This document shows positions 59,344 through 64,000 of a stretch of DNA of 64,000 nucleotides, piece by piece. Below the pieces are notes generated by a model. It was not told where the DNA came from. It was given only the letters and a program-made list of their open reading frames with translations, and searched no databases. Position 1 is the first letter of the stretch. Each line of letters starts with the position of its first letter. This DNA comes from Streptococcus parasanguinis (GTDB lineage: Bacteria; Bacillota; Bacilli; Lactobacillales; Streptococcaceae), in the NCBI RefSeq assembly GCF_016648855.1, contig NZ_JACLQU010000001.1, positions 1-64,000 of the forward strand. Direction: 5' to 3'. A program made the position numbers and the translations under genes.

Positions 59344-59510
59344 ATGGATATTACAACTAAGTTTGACCGTATCAAAGATATTCTCGGTTGCGCTGATGGA
59401 AGATACTTTGGCACTGGATATACTCAAGTAAAATATTTTCAGAAAGTTAAATATATTGCTTTTGATTGATAAATGAAAATTGGTTTGATGAAATAACGGA
59501 GGAAGCTTGA
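59344..59510 (+). pseudogene. Remnant of a small gene before the MFS exporter
   Basis: AAGGGGA lies eight bases before an ATG that opens a 41-codon ORF (MDITTKFDRIKDILGCADGR..., stop at 59467-59469). In another frame, 59472-59507 codes NENWFDEITEEA and then a stop at 59508-59510. The parts look like the two ends of one small protein joined by a deletion or frameshift. I do not recognise the family. Good ribosome site plus short broken frame suggests a decayed gene of the HxlR/MFS insert. Confidence 0.5.
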
Positions 59511-60880
59511 TGAAAAAAACAAATACAAAAGCGCCAGCTTATCTACTTTTTATTCTTTCACTAGGATACATTATGGCGGTCCTAGATACAACCGGAGTGG
59601 TTCTTGCTGTTCCCCATATTGAAACAGCTATGAGCGTCTCATTAGAGCAATCCATTTGGATTATTAACGCCTATACACTAGCTTTAGGCTCTTTACTCCT
59701 ACTTTCAGGAAATCTAACAACAAAATATGGTGCTAAACGAATTTTATTATTTGGAATGACAATTTTTACACTTGCCTCATTTGGGTGCTCTTTTTCACCA
59801 AATATTGAAACATTAATCATACTTAGATTCGTTCAAGGTTTCGGTGCTTCTTTGTTTATGCCTAGTTCATTAGCACTTTTATTCATTTCATACCCTGATT
59901 CTACTAAAAGAGCACGTATGTTAGGAATTTGGACAGCAATTATTTCTGTTGCAACCGGTACTGGTTCTTTTATTGGTGGACTAATTATTAACTACTTCGG
60001 ATGGAGGGGTATTTTCTTAATCAATATTCCATTGGGAATTTTGACAGTAATTTCAATATTACTTCTTGTGAAAAACAATATTGCCAATCCAAAGACTAGA
60101 ATTGACATTTTCAGTAATATATTTCTTGTTGCAACTATCGGAAGTCTAGTTATTTACCTTGTTGAAGGGAATCAATATGGCTATAGTAACCTAAATCTTT
60201 TATTGTTTCTTCTCCTGTTTATATTATTTACTGTTGGTTTAGTAGTCCACGATAAAAAAAGTAAAGCACCTATTGTTCCCCACCAACTATTAAAAAATGC
60301 TAAGTTTATTGCCTCTAATCTGTTAGGTTTAGTAGTTAACATTTCATTATATGGTATTGTTTTGGTGCTAGGACTTTATTTTCAAACTTATTTAAACCTC
60401 TCCTCAATGGTTTCTGGACTCCTCATTCTACCAGGAATGATTGTCTTAATTATTGGTAATTTATTTTACGCACGTGTTGTAAAACGATTTTCCGTGGGAA
60501 GCCTCGCTACTGTCTCAATTATTTTTGCCATTGTAGGAGCAGCAGGAATTTTTGGAATTGGAGTCCTTTTTCATGAAATTCAACTATACATCCTAATCCC
60601 TTTATTTTCTTTAATGAGCCTTGGTATCGGAGTGTTAACTCCAGCAACTACTACCATTCTTATGGAAGCTGCTGGTCAAGAATTATCTGGAATTGCTGGT
60701 GCAACTTTAAACGCTAACAAACAAATTGGTGGACTTTTTGGTACAACAATTATGGGGATTCTAACTACTAATTTATCCCATAATTGGAATATGGTTATCG
60801 TTGTCGCATTTTTGGTTAACGTGATAATGTATATTGCTACTTGGTTAATTGCTAGTCGTTACCTTTATGGAAAAGAATAA
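59510..60880 (+). CDS. MFS drug exporter, DHA2 (EmrB/QacA-like) family
   Basis: This 456-residue membrane protein has about 12-14 segments. DHA2 features are VLDTTGVVLAVPHIETAM in segment 1 (motif D1, Asp near 24), SIWIINAYTLALGSLLLLSG, GAKRILLFGMTIFTLASFGC after motif A, RFVQGFGASLFMPSSLALLF (motif B, Arg near 102) and GPSGxxxGG-like TGSFIGGLIINYFGWRGIFL (motif C). Substrates are likely lipophilic toxic compounds. The start ATG at 59510 has GGAGG seven bases upstream; a TTG one codon earlier is less likely. Codon use is visibly richer in A/T than neighbouring genes, consistent with transfer together with hxlR. Confidence 0.92.
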   Translation: MKKTNTKAPAYLLFILSLGYIMAVLDTTGVVLAVPHIETAMSVSLEQSIWIINAYTLALGSLLLLSGNLTTKYGAKRILLFGMTIFTLASFGCSFSPNIETLIILRFVQGFGASLFMPSSLALLFISYPDSTKRARMLGIWTAIISVATGTGSFIGGLIINYFGWRGIFLINIPLGILTVISILLLVKNNIANPKTRIDIFSNIFLVATIGSLVIYLVEGNQYGYSNLNLLLFLLLFILFTVGLVVHDKKSKAPIVPHQLLKNAKFIASNLLGLVVNISLYGIVLVLGLYFQTYLNLSSMVSGLLILPGMIVLIIGNLFYARVVKRFSVGSLATVSIIFAIVGAAGIFGIGVLFHEIQLYILIPLFSLMSLGIGVLTPATTTILMEAAGQELSGIAGATLNANKQIGGLFGTTIMGILTTNLSHNWNMVIVVAFLVNVIMYIATWLIASRYLYGKE

Positions 60881-60917
60881 AACCAAACAGAATGCATTCA
60901 ATTAAAAGTTGATTATA

Positions 60918-60966
60918 CAGATTGAAGAAAAAGTCCATTTTGACAATTTTCTTCAATCTTTTTTCA
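60918..60966 (+). terminator. Terminator of the MFS gene
   Basis: AGATTGAAGAAAA and TTTTCTTCAATCT form a 13-base stem followed by TTTTTTC. A second plus-oriented hairpin (AGAGAG/CTCTCT then TTTTTTT) lies at 61036-61060. Confidence 0.88.
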
Positions 60967-61062
60967 TAATTATATAAAGAAAAAACTCTAAAGGAGAAGT
61001 TTTTCTAGTCCTAATAGAGTTTTTCTATATTCTGAAGAGAGATTTAACCCTCTCTTTTTTTG

Positions 61063-62349
61063 TTATACTCGAACAGTTTTACTTGCCCCATCTTTTGAGT
61101 AGAGATTGATTAAACCTTCCTGGCAAGAACGAATCATATCTCCTGGCTTGACTTCTTGTGGAACGGTGATCGTAAGAAGTTCCATCGGATTTGGTGCGCG
61201 ATCAATCTTCACTCCATCCTTATCATGCAAGTCTTGGATCTGGCATTCAAAATGACGGAAGCCTGGTCCGTAGAATTCCACTTGGTCGCCTTCATTGATG
61301 ACATTCCGTTGGCGAATCGTCGCAGTCATGGTAGATGGATCAAAGTCCACCACTTCTCCTACAAATTTGTATTGCGGAATCTTACGACGTGCCCCAAACA
61401 ATTGTTCATTTTCAGTCGGTGTTTGGTAGTAGAATCCAGTTGCTAATTCACGTTGAGCGACTTTCCACAATTCATTGATCAAATCATCCTTAATGGCATA
61501 AAAGGCTTCTGGACTTTCCATATAGGCATCACAAGCTGCCTTGTAACAGTTGGCAACTGTTGATACGTAATGGACAGATTTCATCCGACCTTCGATCTTC
61601 AAGCTATCAACCCCATTGTCAATCATGTCTGGAATATTTTCGATCATACACATGTCCACGGCTGACATAGAATATTCTTCTGGGACTTGTCCTTTGATAC
61701 TCTTGCGTTCTTGGCCAAATGGCATATCATAGAGATCGTATTTCCAACGACAAGATTGAGAACAACCACCACGGTTGGCATCCCGGTCAGACATGTGGTT
61801 AGAAAGGGTACAACGTCCGGAATAAGAAATACACATGGCTCCATGAACGAAGGCTTCGATCTCAAGATCGGTACGCTTACGGATCTCTGCCAACTCTTCC
61901 ATGGATACCTCACGGGCCAAGACGACACGGGTCAAGCCATATTCTTTCCAGAAATGGAAGGTCTCCACGTTGGTTGCAGAAGCTTGCGTAGACAAGTGAA
62001 TATTGAGTCCAGGTGCATAAGTTGCACAGATTTCAATCAAGGCCGGGTCTGAGACGATCACGGCGTCAAGGCCCATATCTCGTAATTCACGGAACCATTC
62101 ACCAGCCCCTTGTTCATTTCCCTCATGGGTCACCATGTTCGAAGCCACGTGTACATCTACGCCACGTGCATGCGCATATTCGATACCTTCACGAAGCTCA
62201 TCCATGGTAAAGTTTCCAGCACGGCTACGCAAACCATAGGCTTGTCCACCGACGAACACTGCGTCTGCCCCATAATTAACGGCAACTTTTAATTTTTCTA
62301 ATGTTCCAGCAGGTACCAAAACCTCTGGACGTTTTTTTGTATTTGTCAT
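61063..62349 (-). CDS. trhP2: U32 family tRNA hydroxylation protein TrhP2-like
   Basis: This 428-residue cytoplasmic protein is of the peptidase U32 family; the name is historical and no protease activity is established. The U32 signature with Fe-S Cys is IEAFVHGAMCISYSGRCTLS (about 166-185), continued by NRGGCSQSCRWKYDLYD, giving four Cys. The C-terminal about 100 residues form the small beta-barrel (VGEVVDFDPSTMTATI). B. subtilis YrrO (TrhP2) acts with YrrN (TrhP1) in prephenate-dependent 5-hydroxyuridine formation at tRNA position 34. GGAG precedes the ATG. The partner gene lies upstream on the same strand. Confidence 0.9.
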   Translation of the reverse strand: MTNTKKRPEVLVPAGTLEKLKVAVNYGADAVFVGGQAYGLRSRAGNFTMDELREGIEYAHARGVDVHVASNMVTHEGNEQGAGEWFRELRDMGLDAVIVSDPALIEICATYAPGLNIHLSTQASATNVETFHFWKEYGLTRVVLAREVSMEELAEIRKRTDLEIEAFVHGAMCISYSGRCTLSNHMSDRDANRGGCSQSCRWKYDLYDMPFGQERKSIKGQVPEEYSMSAVDMCMIENIPDMIDNGVDSLKIEGRMKSVHYVSTVANCYKAACDAYMESPEAFYAIKDDLINELWKVAQRELATGFYYQTPTENEQLFGARRKIPQYKFVGEVVDFDPSTMTATIRQRNVINEGDQVEFYGPGFRHFECQIQDLHDKDGVKIDRAPNPMELLTITVPQEVKPGDMIRSCQEGLINLYSKDGASKTVRV

Positions 62350-62387
62350 GTTTTCTCCAATTTACAAGATTGTCGATATGATGAATA

Positions 62388-62425
62388 GCCTCTTCGTTCC
62401 CTGAAAAAGGAAAACTCACAAACGA
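62388..62425. repeat. Hairpin between the two U32 genes
   Basis: TCTTCGTT and AACGAAGA pair, with further partial pairing outside. On the minus strand no T-run follows, so it is not a plain terminator for trhP1; it could be an RNA processing or attenuating structure between the two genes. The T-run lies on the plus side. Confidence 0.55.
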
Positions 62426-62444
62426 AGAAGCCCTAGTTTTTTTA

Positions 62445-63374
62445 TTATTTTACACGATCTGGTTCATAATCATAGAAACCAGTATCCAAACCACGATTAG
62501 CTGGATGCAATTTGCGGATTTCTTCATCAAACAGATAGGCTTGATCCTGTGTAAATGTTCCTTTTTGAATCAAATCACGGGCCTTGACAAAGTACTCTGT
62601 AATCTTGACAAAGTTTTCACCCGGACAGTAGACACCATCGAGTTTCCAATGATCAAAGCCATGTTCTACCAACTCAGACAATTTGGTCATCATATTCAAG
62701 TCATTATTTGAGAAGATATGGGTTCCATGTTTGTCCTCGTAGACCGAATAATGAGAATTGGGATCTCCTGGCTCGGCCAAGAACAGATCCCGATCTTTGG
62801 TCACAGAGTCCTCTGTCTTGATGAAGTTGTAATAATTCTGAAGAAGAGGTCGTTTCGAATGGTGAATAATGCTAGCACCATAGACCAATACTTCTGCTGG
62901 AATCTGAAGATTCTCAGCCATTACGAATAATTCGGCAGATGGAATCTCACGAGCCAGAACAGCTTCAGAAGCTCCTGCTTGTTTTCCCCAGAAATTGATC
63001 TGGCGGCTAGAAGTGACCATGGTTGATGCATCGTAGATGGTTTTGAATGGATAGCCATCTCGTTTCAAGACATAAAAAACGCCCGCATCTCCGACAGTAA
63101 TATAATCAGCCTGAATTTCTTTCAAAAAGTCTAAGAAAGGCTTGATTGAATCCATCATCGATTGGTGCATGAGTGCATTTACAGCCACTGTCAATTCTTT
63201 GCCAGCAGCATGGACTAGTTGAGCAATTCGATTTATTTCGTCATAGCTTAAAGTTTGAGGCAATCGTAATCCGTAATCTTTTTCACCGACATAGATTCGG
63301 TCAACCCCTGCATCAATCAGGGCTTGCGCTTGCTCAACACTCTCTGCTGTTGCTGTAATAATAATATTTTTCAT
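62445..63374 (-). CDS. trhP1: U32 family tRNA hydroxylation protein TrhP1-like
   Basis: This 309-residue cytoplasmic U32 protein has the same length as B. subtilis YrrN. Opening: MKNIIITATAESVEQAQALI, with GVDRIYVGEKDYGLRLPQ. Where TrhP2 has the Cys-rich signature, this one reads LVYGASIIHHSKRPLLQNY, with no Cys, so it should not hold the Fe-S cluster alone. It probably pairs with the 428-residue protein. The ATG has no ribosome site: TGTTATAAT ends six bases upstream, predicting a leaderless mRNA, which is notable because downstream trhP2 has a normal site. Confidence 0.88.
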   Translation of the reverse strand: MKNIIITATAESVEQAQALIDAGVDRIYVGEKDYGLRLPQTLSYDEINRIAQLVHAAGKELTVAVNALMHQSMMDSIKPFLDFLKEIQADYITVGDAGVFYVLKRDGYPFKTIYDASTMVTSSRQINFWGKQAGASEAVLAREIPSAELFVMAENLQIPAEVLVYGASIIHHSKRPLLQNYYNFIKTEDSVTKDRDLFLAEPGDPNSHYSVYEDKHGTHIFSNNDLNMMTKLSELVEHGFDHWKLDGVYCPGENFVKITEYFVKARDLIQKGTFTQDQAYLFDEEIRKLHPANRGLDTGFYDYEPDRVK

Positions 63375-63380
63375 AGAACC

Positions 63381-63389
63381 ATTATAACA
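63381..63389 (-). promoter_or_regulatory. Extended -10 six bases before the trhP1 start codon
   Basis: On the minus strand TGTTATAAT is followed by GGTTCT and ATG. It should start transcription on the start codon. Confidence 0.8.
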
Positions 63390-63432
63390 AAAATTCCGAT
63401 ATTCTAGAAAAATTTATTCATTTTGTAAAATT

Positions 63433-63449
63433 TGTAACATTTTTGTAAC
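63433..63449 (+). promoter_or_regulatory. WalR (VicR)-like box before the DUF3270 gene
   Basis: TGTAAC-ATTTT-TGTAAC matches the WalR/VicR consensus TGTWAH-N5-TGTWAH exactly. A third TGTAAA lies nine bases upstream (63424-63429). The box abuts the -35 position of the promoter at 63469-63477. Confidence 0.65.
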
Positions 63450-63468
63450 ATTTATATAGCTGAATTCA

Positions 63469-63477
63469 TGATAGAAT
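63469..63477 (+). promoter_or_regulatory. Promoter of the DUF3270 gene
   Basis: TGATAGAAT is an extended -10; the -35 position (CATTTA) is poor, as expected of an activator-dependent promoter. Confidence 0.65.
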
Positions 63478-63503
63478 AATAGAGTACTGTTAGGAGAGAG
63501 AAA

Positions 63504-63797
63504 ATGCCCGTAAGAAATTTAAGACACTATGATGAAGAATTCGATTATATCGAATTAACCAAACAAACCCAAGAAACCCCTATTCAGGACTATGCTCCTG
63601 AAGTTGAACCCACACCCCAATTAAGTGAATTGCTATATTTTTTAAATATCGCTGTTTTCTGTGTGTTGACGGTTGTATTTAGTTTTATCTTTTTAGCAAC
63701 AAAAATGAATACCTTCTTTGCGTTTGCTTTAGCGATTGGTTCTAGCTTTGCTAGTATTCAAGGATTCCGAATTTACTACAATAAACGAAAAAAATAA
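63504..63797 (+). CDS. DUF3270-like small membrane protein
   Basis: This 97-residue protein has an acidic N-terminal cytoplasmic half (about 1-40, EEFDYIELTKQTQE) and two hydrophobic segments (about 43-64 and 67-87), ending in the basic YYNKRKK. It resembles the streptococcus-specific DUF3270 family of unknown function. AGGAGAG lies eight bases before the ATG. A WalR-like box upstream suggests control by the essential cell-wall two-component system, making a wall-linked role plausible but unproven. It diverges from the U32 genes and ends in its own terminator. Confidence 0.8.
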   Translation: MPVRNLRHYDEEFDYIELTKQTQETPIQDYAPEVEPTPQLSELLYFLNIAVFCVLTVVFSFIFLATKMNTFFAFALAIGSSFASIQGFRIYYNKRKK

Positions 63798-63823
63798 AAA
63801 TCAGGTTTTCCTGATTTTTTTAT
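63795..63823 (+). terminator. Terminator of the DUF3270 gene
   Basis: AAAATCAGG and CCTGATTTT form a stem with a TTTT loop, followed by TTTATTT. Confidence 0.88.
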
Positions 63824-63895
63824 TTACTCGAATTTTTTTAATTGGAATAACAATTGGAAGACAAAACTTAACTGCCAATTGCCATCTTACCTTCC

Positions 63896-63930
63896 ATAAA
63901 AAATGAGGCTCACTGAGCCTCATTTTTTTA
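63896..63930. terminator. Terminator at the end of the last gene
   Basis: AATGAGGCTC and GAGCCTCATT form a ten-base stem around ACT, T-rich on both sides; it overlaps the stop codon of the minus-strand gene running off the window. Confidence 0.85.
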
Positions 63931-64000
63931 TACTTCTTTTGTTTCTTCTTCAGCTGCTTCTTCAGAATCTTTTTCACCCAACTCTAAAACGATGTCTTCT
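63928..64000 (-). CDS. C-terminal end of an unidentified gene
   Basis: On the minus strand an open frame enters from the right edge and ends in EDIVLELGEKDSEEAAEEE, then TKEV and TAA at 63928. Only about 23 residues are visible, a strongly acidic tail. It is too short to assign. Confidence 0.6.
   Translation of the reverse strand, partial: EDIVLELGEKDSEEAAEEETKEV

Noticed and set aside
62920-62931. TTACGAATAATT, a second cin-box-like sequence
   Set aside because: It lies inside trhP1 coding sequence with no gene start downstream, so it is probably chance.

Overview
The window is ordinary chromosome of a low-GC Gram-positive coccus, almost certainly a Streptococcus of the mitis/sanguinis/parasanguinis type. 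The evidence is the pheS-GNAT-pheT order, PavA-type RqcH, EzrA beside gyrB, the MurM/MurN pair, prfB-ftsE-ftsX, ftsW-ppc, a competence (ComX) cin-box before a PC4-like gene, a TrpX lipoprotein-like binding protein, and streptococcal small proteins (DUF1934, DUF1694, DUF3270). I see no rRNA, tRNA, CRISPR array, prophage or intact insertion sequence.

Layout: 1-6.5 kb holds pheS-GNAT-pheT behind a Phe T-box, a ParB-fold protein, and trpX behind a Trp T-box. 6.5-15 kb holds rqcH/pavA, an intergenic repeat, budA, a TPR protein, an AI-2E-type permease, a lactonase-family beta-propeller, a 61-residue protein, enolase and a YueI-like protein. 15-30.4 kb is a long minus-strand run (glycerate kinase, serB, ezrA, HAD-gyrB, DJ-1, a RodA/FtsW protein, a YeiH permease, a DinG-like helicase, then prfB-ftsE-ftsX), broken by one plus-strand metallo-beta-lactamase-fold gene. 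30.5-42.7 kb has a metallophosphoesterase, a second copy of a structured intergenic repeat, an aquaporin, a Ca2+-type P-ATPase behind a yybP-ykoY (Mn2+) riboswitch, the HD-HAD-murM-murN cluster, tpiA and tuf. 42.9-55 kb has ppc, ftsW, a GH25 protein, YbaK, a phosphatase, lysS and a three-gene MacAB-like exporter. 54.5-58.7 kb has glutathione reductase, a cyclase/MetE-like pair under a MET-box, the PC4-like competence gene and a small Sm-like-fold candidate. 58.7-61 kb is a visibly AT-richer insert (HxlR regulator, gene remnant, MFS exporter). 61-64 kb has the two U32 proteins of tRNA hydroxylation and a small membrane protein with a WalR-like box.

Much of the window serves envelope growth and division (EzrA, FtsW, the RodA-like protein, FtsEX, MurMN, GH25) and translation (PheST, LysS, EF-Tu, RF2, RqcH, YbaK, U32 pair). 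Regulation is unusually readable: two T-boxes, one metal riboswitch, a programmed frameshift, a cin-box, a MET-box, a WalR-like box, and a recurrent promoter layout in which an extended -10 hexamer ends 6-8 bases before the start codon, predicting leaderless mRNAs for about six genes. I found no clearly new multi-gene system. The best leads are the leaderless-promoter set, the hairpin repeat whose loop is inverted between its two copies, the Sm-like small protein divergent from a competence gene, the MET-box cyclase/MetE-like operon, and the orphan tryptophan-binding protein.
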